64,000 bases of DNA from Candidatus Leptovillus gracilis. Its GTDB lineage: Bacteria > Chloroflexota > Anaerolineae > Promineifilales > Promineifilaceae. The stretch lies in contig JADJXA010000008.1 in NCBI GenBank assembly GCA_016716065.1, forward strand, positions 177,778 to 241,777. The letters are read 5' to 3'. Within the stretch, counting starts at the first letter, position 1; each line of letters starts with the position of its first letter. Under the pieces are notes generated by a model, which was given only the letters and a program-made list of their open reading frames with translations, searched no databases and had not been told where the DNA came from. The position numbers and the translations under genes were made by a program. Below, one piece after another: positions 33,882 through 43,675 of the stretch.

Positions 33882-34388
33882 ATGAACCGTATCATTGCAG
33901 CATTGGTTATGGCACTGCTGGTCATGGGAGTGGGCTGTTCAGGGAAGGCTGCCGATAACATGGGCATGACATCGCAAGCAGAGTCAGATGAGTTGCTGGT
34001 CATGAACGTGTGGGGACGCAATTCGCCCATGGCCGCGCCCAACGGCGCTTTTTACATGACCATCGTCAACAATACCGATAAAGACGAGCAGTTGTTGAGC
34101 GCCTCGGCTAACGTCTGCGCCGTGGTGGAACTACATGAAATGTACATGATGGACAACAATGCCATGGGGATGCGCCAGGTCACTGGCGGCGTCATCGTTA
34201 TCCCGGCCGGCGAGACGGTGGAACTAAAAGTGGGTGGCCTGCATGTCATGTGCATTGATAAGACGCGCGCTTTGGAATTGGGAGAAACAATCCCTGTGAC
34301 TCTCAATTTTGCCAATGCCGGCGAGATGACAGTCAACGCTGAAATCCGCGAAGAGGCGATGGACAGCAGCATGAATATGGGTGGCTGA
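33882..34388 (+). CDS. PCuAC-type copper chaperone lipoprotein
   Basis: 168 residues; GGAGGAG 9 nt before ATG. The lipobox VMGVGC places the mature N-terminus at Cys-19. The PCuAC (DUF461) domain follows, with the copper motif H...M...HxM: His in VELHEMYMMD, then Met-rich NAMGMRQV, then GLHVMC. The N-terminal and C-terminal ends are also Met-rich (NMGMTS, SMNMGG). In the family the protein carries Cu(I) outside the membrane to cytochrome oxidase CuA assembly. No cox or Sco gene is within reach. Confidence 0.88.
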   Translation: MNRIIAALVMALLVMGVGCSGKAADNMGMTSQAESDELLVMNVWGRNSPMAAPNGAFYMTIVNNTDKDEQLLSASANVCAVVELHEMYMMDNNAMGMRQVTGGVIVIPAGETVELKVGGLHVMCIDKTRALELGETIPVTLNFANAGEMTVNAEIREEAMDSSMNMGG

Positions 34389-34390
34389 GG

Positions 34391-34409
34391 TTAGACCTGA
34401 CAGGTCTAA
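34391..34409. terminator. Palindrome TTAGACCTGACAGGTCTAA between convergent genes
   Basis: Perfect 9-bp arms around A. The core matches 10690-10722, and the word ACCTGAC recurs at 48280-48298 (GGTCAGGT-CTA-ACCTGACC). Confidence 0.5.
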
Positions 34410-34422
34410 ACGTATCTTGAAG

Positions 34423-37400
34423 TTACGGCCGTAACCTTGCCCGCGCCCATTCCACCTCAAACACCTGCTCAAAATCGGCAATCGCCTGCGCATCTTCAGT
34501 GGCGAGGCTGTATTCTGTCAGCCCGCCTCCCACGCCAAAAGCGCTGTAGTGCAAGTTTTGGCTGCCGATAATCATCAGTTGGTCATCCACCACCACCACT
34601 TTGGAATGGACCGGGCCTCTAAAGAAACGAATCTCTACCTGATCCAGTAATCCCAACTCGTCCAAACGAGTGGTGAGGGCGCCCATAGCGACATTGTTCT
34701 CAATGCCTTCAAATGGCCCCGGTTTCACCAGAATCCGCAGACGCGCCCCATTTTGCACTGCCTGAATCAACGCATCGGTGTAAATTGGCGCATCATCCAC
34801 ATTGCAGACATTGAACAAGACGTTCAAGTTACAAACCATGTGCAAGGTGAACATCACATGGAGGATGTCTACTGTCTCTCGCGCAGCGGCAATGACATCG
34901 GCCGTCTGTTGGTCCGCCCGGTCATGAACCCGCGAACGGTACAGGGAAAAGGCGATGGCGTCGTCGCCGGGCAGATAAAACTTCAGCACTTCGGGCACAT
35001 GATCGGCCGTGGCGCTGCGGTCGTAGCAGGTGGCCTGCCAGGGCAGCCCTATCGGCGGATTGAATTCCAGGCAGTGGCGTCCATCGGCCCCCTGCCACAT
35101 ATCGTCGAACATGCGCAGCGAACCCTGCGCCACCGGCCCGGTCATTTGCAGCCCCACGTCAAAGCGGTCGCCACCCCGACCTGAGGGGTGGTCCGAAGGG
35201 AAATGGTCGTGGGACATGTTAAATCCGGCGGCGATGGTGATTTTGCCATCCACGATCAGCGTCTTGACGTGGCTGTGGGGAAAATTACCATCATAATCGG
35301 CCACTTCCAGCCGCCAGCCCAGCGCCTCGTCTTCCATTTTGTCTATGCCCGCCGCGCGTAAATCCCCCAGCAGCGTCCAAAGCTGGCCGGACGTTTCGCC
35401 GCGCGCCAATTCCGGCGGGTTGCCCAGCATCAGGCGCACCGTCAGGCCGCGCGGATACTGCTCCGGGTGGGCCTGCAAATTGCGGTACAAATCCCCGATG
35501 GCTCCGGCGACGACGCTGCCGGGGCTGTCGTTGTTCCTGGCCGCGTCGTACCACATGGTGGAAAACAACACTTCGTACTGGGCGGCGCGAATCAGGTCCG
35601 CCATCACGTCGAACGCGCCGTTGGGCGTGGGCGGTTGGGGCAGCCCATATTCCGGCAGCGGGTTGGGGGTCAACACCAGGCGATCATATTGGTTTTGGCA
35701 GAAGGGAACCGGGACATCGGGCGGTTGGTAGATGGGCTGCCGGGCGACGTCGTACAAAATCTGGCTCAGGTAAGACAAATCGGCTGGGTTGCAGGCGTAT
35801 GGCACGTAGGCGGCGTATTGCAGACCGTCGGCCGCGGCCCAGGCCAGGTGCAGGCTGCCATCGGGCACGGCCGTTAGCGACGGCCGTGCATCTGGGAAAC
35901 TGCGCCCCACCAAAGCCGGCGGCGTCCAACCATTGGTGGCGCGCACGCTTTCGTAGACCACGCTGGCAGCGTGAGCCGCGCCGGTGGCGTTGGTCACTTC
36001 GCTGCCATACCAGACCGCGTGAACTTGCCCGGCTGCATCCAGGGCCAGCGCCGGACGGCTGCGGCAGACGCCGGCGGCCACCAGTTCCGTCTGCCCGGCG
36101 TATTGGTACACCACACCTTCGTCGGTGCAAAAGGCGACATGGGGCTGGTTATTGGCGTCGTGGGTGATGGTCGGGGTACGGCCGTCGGCCAACACGTCTG
36201 GCGCGGTCCAATTCAGGCCATCAAACTGGGCCAGGCCGATGGCGCCCGCCTCGTTGGTAAAAACCAGGCGGAAGCTCTCGTCTAGTTGGGGCGCGGCGGC
36301 GGCGGTGGGCACGCAGCCAGCGGCCGTGGGCTGCGGCGCGCCGGCCACCGACCAGGCGACGTAGGGCAAAATCCCAGCCCGGTTGGCCCACACCAGCAGC
36401 ACCGTATCACCCTGGACGGCCAGGGCGGGCTGGCTGTTACCTAAAACCGGCGGCTGGGCGCACAGATTGGCCGGGGGAATGGCTGTTGGCGTCAGACACG
36501 CCCCTTGCTGGCATTGGCTGACGAAGATGTCGTTGTTGGATGCCCAGGCCAGGTAGACACGGCCGTCGGCGGCCAGGGCGACAGCCGGTTCAGATGGCGC
36601 GCTGGTCAGGATGGTGGTAGGTGTTTGCCACACGGTTTGCCGGTCGGCGGCCGACCACTGCCCTTCTTGCAGCAGCAGGCTGTCTTCGTACACCCAGGCT
36701 AGGACGAGACGGCCGCTGCCGTTGGCGGCAATGGCTGGTTGGGAAAGGGTGGGAACGGCCGTTAGCGCCGTCCCATTCAACCAATGCGCGCCCGTCGTTT
36801 CCAGGGCCAGCACCGGCTGCAAACCAGAGTCTATCGGCGTCAACAAATCAGCCACAGCGGCCAGAATGGGGCGCAGGAAAACGCCCAACAGCAGCAGCAC
36901 AATCACAGCGATCAGCCAGCGATTACGCCAGCCGCTCCAGGTGAGGGCGCGCGTCGGCGAGAGCAGCTCATCCGCGTCAGCCGCCATCCGGTGATAAGCC
37001 AGCCCCAGGCTTGCGCCGCCCAACGCGCCAAATAGCAACAGGCCAAACAGCAGCCAGCCATATGGCCCGGTATCCACATCGCCGTCGAATACGTTGAACA
37101 CGAATCGCCAGATAGTCGCCCCTAACACAGCGCCGCCCAGGCCAAAACCGGCGGCGCTCCAGCGGGTGATGGGTGGAAACCGGCGGCCGGCCGTCCACAA
37201 ACCCAACGAACTCCCCACAATCAGGCCAAAAATCAGGCCCACAATGCCAAAAATGAGGTTAAAGACAAAAACGGGCGTGGAAGAAATATCATAAAAGGCC
37301 AACAGAGAAACGATGAGGATGATGGGGAAAAGCAAGAGGCCGTAACCGACGCCAAAGGTAATGCCGCTGCGCCAGACATAGCCCCAACGCCCCTTGCCCT

Positions 37401-37638
37401 GCCCAATCGTCGGCAGCGTCCAGCCGCCGACGACCCCGCCCAGCAGCCCGCCCAGCCCGGCGATGAAAAAGGCCAGCAAGACGCCAAACAACAGACGCAG
37501 CACCGGATTGCCGTATAGGAACCAGTTGGCCGGAACCCGGTTAAACAAGAAAAAGCTCATTATATTGCCCAACAGCAGCCCAAAGCCATAAGCCAGGCCG
37601 CTGGTGAGCATTTGCATGGGACGGGTCATCGTTTTCAT
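34423..37638 (-). CDS. Membrane-anchored sialidase-like propeller fused to a phospholipase D domain pair
   Basis: 1,071 residues in three parts. Residues 1-280: several membrane helices rich in Gly (FFIAGLGGLLGGVVGGW, LIFGIVGLIFGLIVGSSLG). Residues about 285-620: a beta-propeller of repeated GRLVLAWVY / GRVYLAWAS / DTVLLVWAN strands. Residues about 690-1060: two PLD-type HKD motifs, HVKTLIVDGK near 787 and HSKVVVVDDQ near 1013, each followed by GFNMSHDHF or GSQNLHYSAFG. Both His-Lys-Asp sets are intact, so a phosphodiesterase (phospholipase, cardiolipin-synthase-like, or nuclease) is expected; the helices put it at the membrane. The three-part arrangement is unusual. Confidence 0.82.
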   Translation of the reverse strand: MKTMTRPMQMLTSGLAYGFGLLLGNIMSFFLFNRVPANWFLYGNPVLRLLFGVLLAFFIAGLGGLLGGVVGGWTLPTIGQGKGRWGYVWRSGITFGVGYGLLLFPIILIVSLLAFYDISSTPVFVFNLIFGIVGLIFGLIVGSSLGLWTAGRRFPPITRWSAAGFGLGGAVLGATIWRFVFNVFDGDVDTGPYGWLLFGLLLFGALGGASLGLAYHRMAADADELLSPTRALTWSGWRNRWLIAVIVLLLLGVFLRPILAAVADLLTPIDSGLQPVLALETTGAHWLNGTALTAVPTLSQPAIAANGSGRLVLAWVYEDSLLLQEGQWSAADRQTVWQTPTTILTSAPSEPAVALAADGRVYLAWASNNDIFVSQCQQGACLTPTAIPPANLCAQPPVLGNSQPALAVQGDTVLLVWANRAGILPYVAWSVAGAPQPTAAGCVPTAAAAPQLDESFRLVFTNEAGAIGLAQFDGLNWTAPDVLADGRTPTITHDANNQPHVAFCTDEGVVYQYAGQTELVAAGVCRSRPALALDAAGQVHAVWYGSEVTNATGAAHAASVVYESVRATNGWTPPALVGRSFPDARPSLTAVPDGSLHLAWAAADGLQYAAYVPYACNPADLSYLSQILYDVARQPIYQPPDVPVPFCQNQYDRLVLTPNPLPEYGLPQPPTPNGAFDVMADLIRAAQYEVLFSTMWYDAARNNDSPGSVVAGAIGDLYRNLQAHPEQYPRGLTVRLMLGNPPELARGETSGQLWTLLGDLRAAGIDKMEDEALGWRLEVADYDGNFPHSHVKTLIVDGKITIAAGFNMSHDHFPSDHPSGRGGDRFDVGLQMTGPVAQGSLRMFDDMWQGADGRHCLEFNPPIGLPWQATCYDRSATADHVPEVLKFYLPGDDAIAFSLYRSRVHDRADQQTADVIAAARETVDILHVMFTLHMVCNLNVLFNVCNVDDAPIYTDALIQAVQNGARLRILVKPGPFEGIENNVAMGALTTRLDELGLLDQVEIRFFRGPVHSKVVVVDDQLMIIGSQNLHYSAFGVGGGLTEYSLATEDAQAIADFEQVFEVEWARARLRP

Positions 37639-37657
37639 CGGCTTGCCACTCGAAAAA

Positions 37658-37688
37658 ACCTCCCGGAGGCTGGCAGCCTCCGGGAGGT
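37658..37688 (-). terminator. Rho-independent terminator of the META lipoprotein gene
   Basis: CCTCCCGGAGGCT / AGCCTCCGGGAGG, 13-bp perfect stem, loop GGC; read on the minus strand it is followed by TTTTTT (37657-37652). It lies 9 nt after the stop at 37697. Confidence 0.85.
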
Positions 37689-37696
37689 GACTATTT

Positions 37697-39898
37697 TTAC
37701 GGAACCAACAGGTTGATGACGCCGCTGACGCCGTTCAACGTGTAGAACAGTTGGCCGGCGGTGACGACGCGAGTATTGTCTACCCGTTCGGACCCCCACT
37801 GATAGCCGGTGAGGGCTTGCAAGGCGGCTAGATACGCCTGTTCCTGCTGCATAATCGGCTCGTCGCAGAGCATGAGGGTGCTGGCGATGGGACCAACAGT
37901 GAAAAAGTCGTTGACCGGATTCAGTGGACCGGTGTAGGTGTTGCAGCCGGCCGAACCAGAGACCTCACTGTCGCCGAAAACGGCCGTCAGCGTCGTCCCG
38001 TCCAACACCGGCTGCACCGCACTCAATGGGCCAAAGGAGACCACCTGAAACTCGATACCGCTGACAGTGGAAACCGGTTCTTGTGTATCGGGCGTGGCAA
38101 CGGCCGTGCCCGAACCACCAGAACGTTGGGCGATGAAGCGCAGTGTGCCGCTGCTGGCAAACATGTCCAGGTACAGATCGCCATCCTGGAAGAAGTAGAC
38201 GGCCGCATTGCCCAACCCGCTTAAGAACGGCTGCTCCAGCGAATCCTCCGGGCAGGCCACCAGAGTCGTCGGCCCCAGAGTAATGGCGATGCTGCTCTGG
38301 TCGGTGGTGTAGGTGGCCCGCACCGTATTGCAGTCGGCTTTAATGCCGGCCGTACCATCGGCGTTGAAGCGGATGGTGTAACGGCCGGGGTCATTGACAA
38401 TGGTCTCGTCCACGGGGGTGGTCAGGGAGACCCACTGCCAGGTGATGCCCTGTAAAGTGGGTTCCAGCGGCGGCGCCGGGATCACCGGCACATCGTCGGC
38501 GTTCACTGCTTCGACGAAGAGAGCTGACACCCAGACCTGGCCGTTGGGGAAGCTGGGGGCGTCTACCACCCACCACTGGCCGTTGGCGCTGCGGCCAATA
38601 ATGGTCCCGCTGTCGCCAACCGGAGCCGTGCCCACGTAGGGGTATTCCGTGCCCGGCCCGGAACGCAAGAAAATGCCGTCGGGCGCCGTCACAGTCCCGC
38701 GCGGCGCGCTGTCATCGGCCGGGTCTGGCAAATCCACCAGTTCCTGAGCGGTGAAGCGCAGCGTACCAGCGCTGGCGAACATGTCCAGGTACAGGTCGCC
38801 GTCCAGGAAGAAGTAAATGGCGGCATTGCTGAGGTTGCTGACAAACTGGTCGCCCAAAGAATCTTCGGGGCAGGCCGCCAGGGTGGTTGGACCTGGGGTG
38901 ATGGTCAGGCTGCTGCCGTCCAGGGTGTAGCTGGCGACGACGGCATTGCAGTCGGCTTCGATGGCCGCCGTGCCATCGGCGTTGAAGGTGATGGTATAGC
39001 GGGCGGGGTCGGTGACGGCCGTTTCATCCAGCGGCGTCGTCAGCGAAACCCACTGCCAGACCACGCCCGTCAGCTCCGGTTCCGGGTAAATGACCGGCAC
39101 ACTGCCGGCGTTGACCGCCTCGACAAACGCGGCGGCCACCCATACTTTACCTTCCGGCAAACTCTCGGCGGCGATAGCCCACCAATCGCCGTCGGCGTTG
39201 CGGCCAATGATCTGGCCGCTGTCACCGGTGGGAGCGGTGCCGACATAGGCGAACTCTGTGCCCGGCCCGCTGCGCAAGAAAATGCCATCAGGGGCGGTTA
39301 CGGTGGCCGCAGCCACGGCAGCGGCCGGTTCGGGCAGGTCCACAATTTCCTGGGCTACAAATTGCAGCGTACCGGCATCGGCAAAGGTATCTATGAACAG
39401 GTCGCCATCCTGAAAAAAGTAAAGGGCGGCGTTGTTCAACAGCGTCAGGAACTGCTGGTCCAGCGAATCTTCGGGGCAGGCCACCAGGCTGGAAATGCCT
39501 TGTAAGGTAGCGATCTGGCCGTTGTTGCTGGCGTAGTTTAGCAGCACGGTGTTGCAGTCGGCCTTGATGTTGGCCGTGCCATCGGCATTGAAGACGATGG
39601 TGTAGCGGGTGGGGTCGTTGATTTGCGTTTGTTCAACGGCCGTTGTCACCGCTGTCCACTGCCAGGTCACATCTATCAACTCGGGGTCGGGCTGGTGGCC
39701 GATGGCGTCCAGGGGGGAAGCGGTGGTGGGTTCAACGGTGGGTGGGATTTCGGTGGGTACGGCCGTTGGCGGAGCTTCGGTCGGCGCGGCGGTGGGTTCA
39801 ACGGTCGGCGGGATGGGCGTTGGCGTTGGCTCTTGCCCGCCACAGGCAGCCAGCGCCAACAGCAGCGCCAGCAGAATGATCAAACTTAGCTTTTTCAT
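37697..39898 (-). CDS. Lipoprotein with four META domains alternating with two SH3-like domains
   Basis: 733 residues. Lipobox LLALAACGG (Cys about 19), then a Pro/Thr/Glu linker (PTPTPIPPTVEPTAAP). META-like (HslJ-type) domains lie at about 75-200, 285-405, 485-600 and 615-733; the first three are near-identical in plan (YTIVFNADGTANIKADCNTV, CPEDSL). Between them are two SH3b domains near 205-270 and 410-475 (DGIFLRSGPGTE, GQIIGRNADGDWW). HslJ META domains are linked to stress and antibiotic tolerance; SH3b domains often bind cell-wall peptides. Tandem recombination between copies is likely. Surface-exposed binding protein; ligand unknown. Confidence 0.85.
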   Translation of the reverse strand: MKKLSLIILLALLLALAACGGQEPTPTPIPPTVEPTAAPTEAPPTAVPTEIPPTVEPTTASPLDAIGHQPDPELIDVTWQWTAVTTAVEQTQINDPTRYTIVFNADGTANIKADCNTVLLNYASNNGQIATLQGISSLVACPEDSLDQQFLTLLNNAALYFFQDGDLFIDTFADAGTLQFVAQEIVDLPEPAAAVAAATVTAPDGIFLRSGPGTEFAYVGTAPTGDSGQIIGRNADGDWWAIAAESLPEGKVWVAAAFVEAVNAGSVPVIYPEPELTGVVWQWVSLTTPLDETAVTDPARYTITFNADGTAAIEADCNAVVASYTLDGSSLTITPGPTTLAACPEDSLGDQFVSNLSNAAIYFFLDGDLYLDMFASAGTLRFTAQELVDLPDPADDSAPRGTVTAPDGIFLRSGPGTEYPYVGTAPVGDSGTIIGRSANGQWWVVDAPSFPNGQVWVSALFVEAVNADDVPVIPAPPLEPTLQGITWQWVSLTTPVDETIVNDPGRYTIRFNADGTAGIKADCNTVRATYTTDQSSIAITLGPTTLVACPEDSLEQPFLSGLGNAAVYFFQDGDLYLDMFASSGTLRFIAQRSGGSGTAVATPDTQEPVSTVSGIEFQVVSFGPLSAVQPVLDGTTLTAVFGDSEVSGSAGCNTYTGPLNPVNDFFTVGPIASTLMLCDEPIMQQEQAYLAALQALTGYQWGSERVDNTRVVTAGQLFYTLNGVSGVINLLVP

Positions 39899-40057
39899 AC
39901 AATTCTCCTCATCTCATGGTTCAATTTTGCGCCGCATTCAGCGCGGCGAAGCAAGGGAATCATACCCTTTCTTGAGCAATTGCAAAATGGGCGTGGGGTG
40001 GTGGCAAAAGAAGGACCCGACCAGTTAGGGGTGTTTTGTGACGTGATTCAGGTACAA

Positions 40058-40100
40058 AAAAAGGTCCGGCAGGCCAGAAACGGCCGTGCCGGACCTTTTT
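40058..40100 (-). terminator. Terminator of the DUF1269 gene, loop made of ACGGCCGT
   Basis: AAAAAGGTCCGGCA (40058-40071) pairs with TGCCGGACCTTTTT (40087-40100); A/T tracts on both sides. The loop contains a copy of ACGGCCGT (40080-40087). The interval 39899-40057 shows nothing else. Confidence 0.85.
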
Positions 40101-40113
40101 CAGGTTCTTACAA

Positions 40114-40614
40114 TTAATCTTCCTGAATATCGTCGGCGCCAAAAGCTGCGCGCAGTTTGGCTTCGGCTTCGTCAGACAGGGAAGTCTGCAACACTTTGGC
40201 ATCGAAGGAAGCCAGTTCCGGCAGTACTTTGTCTGCGGTATATCGGACAACCAGCAAGAACAAAGCGGCATGTCCCGGCTCGATGGCCGCGCCAACTTCC
40301 TTGATGAAATTATCGTCTACGCCAATGTCGCTCAGCGCGCCGCTCAACGCGCCGCTCAGCGCGCCCACAGCAAAACCGAGCCAGGGGGCGAAAAAGAGCA
40401 GCCCAATGAGCATTCCCCAGAACGCGCCACCCAACGCGCCGGCGCCAACCAGGCTGTGAAGCTGCTTGACTTTGGGTTTGCCATTGCTGTCGCGCACGAC
40501 AATGGCAGCGTCGGCCAGGGTAATAACCTGGAGCTTTTGCATGTCCAGCAGCTTGTCGCGCATCTGGAAAGCGCTGGCTTCATTCGCAAAGGACAACACA
40601 ATCAAATCACTCAT
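40114..40614 (-). CDS. DUF1269-type membrane protein
   Basis: 166 residues. Soluble beta-alpha start (MSDLIVLSFANEASAFQM, LQVITLADAAIVVRD), a Gly-rich hydrophobic centre (LGGAFWGMLIGLLFFAPWLG) with Ala/Gly/Ser repeats (GALSGALSGALSDIGV), then a C-terminal domain. This is the DUF1269 layout; function unknown, often found with transport or stress genes. It ends in its own terminator. The next 190 bp (40615-40805) hold nothing I can name. Confidence 0.78.
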   Translation of the reverse strand: MSDLIVLSFANEASAFQMRDKLLDMQKLQVITLADAAIVVRDSNGKPKVKQLHSLVGAGALGGAFWGMLIGLLFFAPWLGFAVGALSGALSGALSDIGVDDNFIKEVGAAIEPGHAALFLLVVRYTADKVLPELASFDAKVLQTSLSDEAEAKLRAAFGADDIQED

Positions 40615-40805
40615 GAATATCTCCTTAAAACTAGATATGGTAGGTTATGGAACGTGCCAAACCTGGCAATTAATTGGCAGCATGGAAGTTTCCGGCGTAC
40701 CAATGACTTAAGACAGAAGTTTAGCCAGGATAGAGCGGGGAGGCAACATAGCTTAGCTGCTTCCAATCTTGTTGACAGGGGTATGTTTTTTGATTCGTTA
40801 GGTGG

Positions 40806-43301
40806 TCAGTGTTCCAGGTCGAGGAAGCGCTCCAGGATGCGGGCGCGCCAGACCCAGCGTTGGAACAGCACCCAAACGGCCGTCAACAAACCCATAGCGA
40901 TATGCAGCGGCAGGGGCAGTGGGGCCAGGCTGAAAAAGATACGCAGGCTGGGCAGCGCCAGCACCAGCAGGTAACTGACCAGTAAGCCAGCGGCGGCGGT
41001 CACCGGCAGCCAATTACGCTCGCGGTAGGGCGCGCCACCGGCAAACCAGGCCAACGGCGGCTCGGCGAAAATCATTAACATAATGCCAGAAAAGACAAAA
41101 AATGAGGTCAGCGCCGTTTGGGCGGTTAACAGGACGGCCGCTTGCTGCAGCTGCTCCCCTGTCAGGTCGCCGGCGCCGGTGGGGATAGTTTGGCGCAATT
41201 CGGCGACCATATCTGGCGTAACGGGCATCAGGGGAAGGTTTTGCCCGGCCATGAAAAAGACAGCTATGTAGATGAACAGCCCAAAGAGGAAGAGAGTGAA
41301 GCTGGCCGGCAGGGTGAAGTGCAAGATATTTTCGCTGAGGGTGGTGCGCTGGCGCAGGGTAACGGCCGTTATCGCCAATACAAACGGCGGCACACCTCGC
41401 GCAAAGAAAGAAAGCAAGGTGTTTTGCAGGGCATTAAATGGAAAGCCCAGACCCAACATAGCAATGCTGACAATCAGCAGCAGCAGGGCAAAGACCGTCA
41501 CCATAAACAGCTTAAGGATGTTTTGGATGCTGTTGATGATGCGTGTGCCTTCTTGCAGCGCCGGGGGCATGGCGGCAAAGGAATCGCCCAACAAGATCAT
41601 GGAAGCGACGGAGCGAGTGGCCGTGCTGCCGCTTTCCATAGCGATGCCCATATTGGCCTTTTTCAACGACAACACGTCGTTGACGCCGTCGCCGATCATG
41701 GCGACGTATTCGCCGCTGTCGCGCAGGGCCATCACCAACGCCTCTTTTTGCTGTGGGCTGATACGGCCAAAAACGGTGGCGTCTACGGCCGTTTGCCGGA
41801 ATTCCCCCTCGCTCATCTCAGCCAATTCCGGGCCAGACACGGCGCGCAGGTCGCCGGGCAGGCCGGCCTGTCGCGCCAGAGCAGCTACCGTCTGCGGGTT
41901 GTCGCCGGAGATGACCTTGAGTTTGACATTGTCGTCTATGAAGGCGCGGATAGTCTCCGCCAGGTGTTCGCGCAGTTCATCGCTGAAGCTGATGATGCCC
42001 ATCAGGGTGAGGGGCGGCAGGGCCGGTTCGTTGGCTGCGTCGTGCAGGGCAACGGCGCTGTCGCTGCCGGCAAAGACCAACACGCGCAGCCCCTGGTCGG
42101 ACCAATCGGCCACCTGCTGGCGGGCGGCGGCGGGCATGTCGAAGTGGCTTTGCAGCATTTCCAGCGCGCCCAAGACATAGACGCCGCCCCCGGCAAAGGC
42201 TACCGCCGACCATTTGCGGGCAGAAGAAAAGGCGACCTCATCGGCTAACGGCCGTTTTTGCCCCGCCAGACCATCCAATATGGCCTGACTGGTTTTGTTA
42301 ATGGCCGTGGCGCTGGCGGCAAAATCGGCCAGCAGCCGTTCCACATCCGCTTTCGCTGCGCCGACGGGATACACATCTTCATATTTAATCTTGTTGGCCG
42401 TCAGCGTGCCTGTTTTGTCCGTACACAACACGGTGACATTACTCAACGATTCAACAGCATTCAACTGCTGCACCAACCCACCCTGTTGCCCAATGCGCAC
42501 CGCGCCCCAAGAATAATTCAGGGTGATCAGCGTCAGCAGCCCGGCGGAAACCGAACCGGTGATAACCGCCATCATTTGCAACCAGACGCCAAAAGTCAGG
42601 TCCAGCACAAACAGGCTGATAACCGCCAAAATACTAAAGAAAAGGACGATCAGCAGCAGCACCCGCAGCAGGCGGTTCACATCGCGCTGCAAGGGGGTAA
42701 ATTCCGTCTTAAACTCGCGCGCATTTTGGGTGAGATTATTGGCAAAACTTTGCTCGCCGACGCGGGTGGCTTCCACCAACGTTTTGCCGCTGATGCAGAA
42801 GCTGCCCGACAGAACCTCCTCGCCCGGCGCTTTGGCGACAAGGTCCGATTCGCCGGTCAGGGCCGATTCGTCCACTTCGATTTTGCCATCGCCAACGATA
42901 AGGCCATCCACCGGAATCTGGTCACCGGCGGCGATGATCAGCACGTCGCCCAAGACCAGATCGGCCGAGTCTACCTGCTGTTCGGTCCCGTCGCGCCAGA
43001 CGGTGATTTTGGCCTGGGCCAACAAAGCGATCTCGTCCAACTTCTTTTTAGCGCGTATTTCCTGCACGATGCCCACGGCCGCGTTGAACACCACCAACCC
43101 CACAGTGGTAATGGCGCTGGTGGTGTCACCGATGATCAGCATACCCAGGCCGATAACGTATAACACCACATTAACTGGGTTGAAAACGTTGGCCTGGATA
43201 ATGTCTCGATACGTGCGACTGGTGGCTAATTTAACGTCGTTGCCCTGGCCGCTGCGCTGCCTCTCGGCGACCTGACTGCTGTTAAGACCGGTGATACTCA
43301 T
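40806..43301 (-). CDS. P-type cation-transporting ATPase, CtpE-like
   Basis: 831 residues from ATG 43301 (MSITGLNSSQVAERQ); the frame is open further upstream into a repeat, which is not used. Features: actuator LTGESD, phosphorylated Asp in CTDKTGTLTANK near 292, and GDGVNDVLSLKKA near 537. About ten membrane helices, but no N-terminal heavy-metal domain and no CPC motif. The overall pattern (NDVKLATSRTYRDIIQANVF, VQEIRAKKKLDEIALL) resembles mycobacterial CtpE, a calcium-uptake ATPase. Ion specificity is an inference. Monocistronic; next to DUF1269. Confidence 0.85.
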   Translation of the reverse strand: MSITGLNSSQVAERQRSGQGNDVKLATSRTYRDIIQANVFNPVNVVLYVIGLGMLIIGDTTSAITTVGLVVFNAAVGIVQEIRAKKKLDEIALLAQAKITVWRDGTEQQVDSADLVLGDVLIIAAGDQIPVDGLIVGDGKIEVDESALTGESDLVAKAPGEEVLSGSFCISGKTLVEATRVGEQSFANNLTQNAREFKTEFTPLQRDVNRLLRVLLLIVLFFSILAVISLFVLDLTFGVWLQMMAVITGSVSAGLLTLITLNYSWGAVRIGQQGGLVQQLNAVESLSNVTVLCTDKTGTLTANKIKYEDVYPVGAAKADVERLLADFAASATAINKTSQAILDGLAGQKRPLADEVAFSSARKWSAVAFAGGGVYVLGALEMLQSHFDMPAAARQQVADWSDQGLRVLVFAGSDSAVALHDAANEPALPPLTLMGIISFSDELREHLAETIRAFIDDNVKLKVISGDNPQTVAALARQAGLPGDLRAVSGPELAEMSEGEFRQTAVDATVFGRISPQQKEALVMALRDSGEYVAMIGDGVNDVLSLKKANMGIAMESGSTATRSVASMILLGDSFAAMPPALQEGTRIINSIQNILKLFMVTVFALLLLIVSIAMLGLGFPFNALQNTLLSFFARGVPPFVLAITAVTLRQRTTLSENILHFTLPASFTLFLFGLFIYIAVFFMAGQNLPLMPVTPDMVAELRQTIPTGAGDLTGEQLQQAAVLLTAQTALTSFFVFSGIMLMIFAEPPLAWFAGGAPYRERNWLPVTAAAGLLVSYLLVLALPSLRIFFSLAPLPLPLHIAMGLLTAVWVLFQRWVWRARILERFLDLEH

Positions 43302-43430
43302 GTTGTTTTCCCTTTCGCTGCGCTTTTGTTTCGTCGCACCCGCAGGCATCCCGAAGGTGTGTGGACTGCGCCAGATTATAACGTTTCCGATCAACACCGC
43401 ACGAAACTGGCAGCCGCAAACCCAGGTCCA

Positions 43431-43468
43431 TATGCCGTTTTCCGCTGGCATTTGCCAGAGCTGCGCCC
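43431..43468 (-). repeat. Dispersed repeat with core CTCTGGCAAATGCCA
   Basis: The minus-strand sequence of this stretch (CCGTAGGGCGCAGCTCTGGC...) matches 44660-44700 on the + strand (CCGTAGGACGCTAACTCTGGC...). The two copies bracket the cytochrome-b-like gene pair in opposite orientation. Confidence 0.55.
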
Positions 43469-43483
43469 TACGGCACACGGCAC

Positions 43484-43528
43484 ACGGATTACGAAACACG
43501 GATTACGAAACACGGATTACCGAACACA
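43484..43528. repeat. Tandem CACGGATTACGAAA repeats
   Basis: Three copies of a 14-nt unit, CACGGATTACGAAA, the last slightly changed (CACGGATTACCGAA). Same family as 28056-28091 and 29578-29650. Confidence 0.65.
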
Positions 43529-43675
43529 AACGCCAGACCGCAGCCCCAACCTGAATCGTTTAGCAATCGCTTCTTAACTTTTTCTGAATCCTTTACCGCT
43601 ACATTGCACGCATCACAAAAAAGGCATGATTCATTTTGAGCAAGATGAACATGCCCAAAACAGCAAGAGGTTTTT

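Noticed and set aside
41142..43275. Long + strand frames opposite the P-type ATPase
   Set aside because: Shadow frames; the minus strand has all ATPase motifs.
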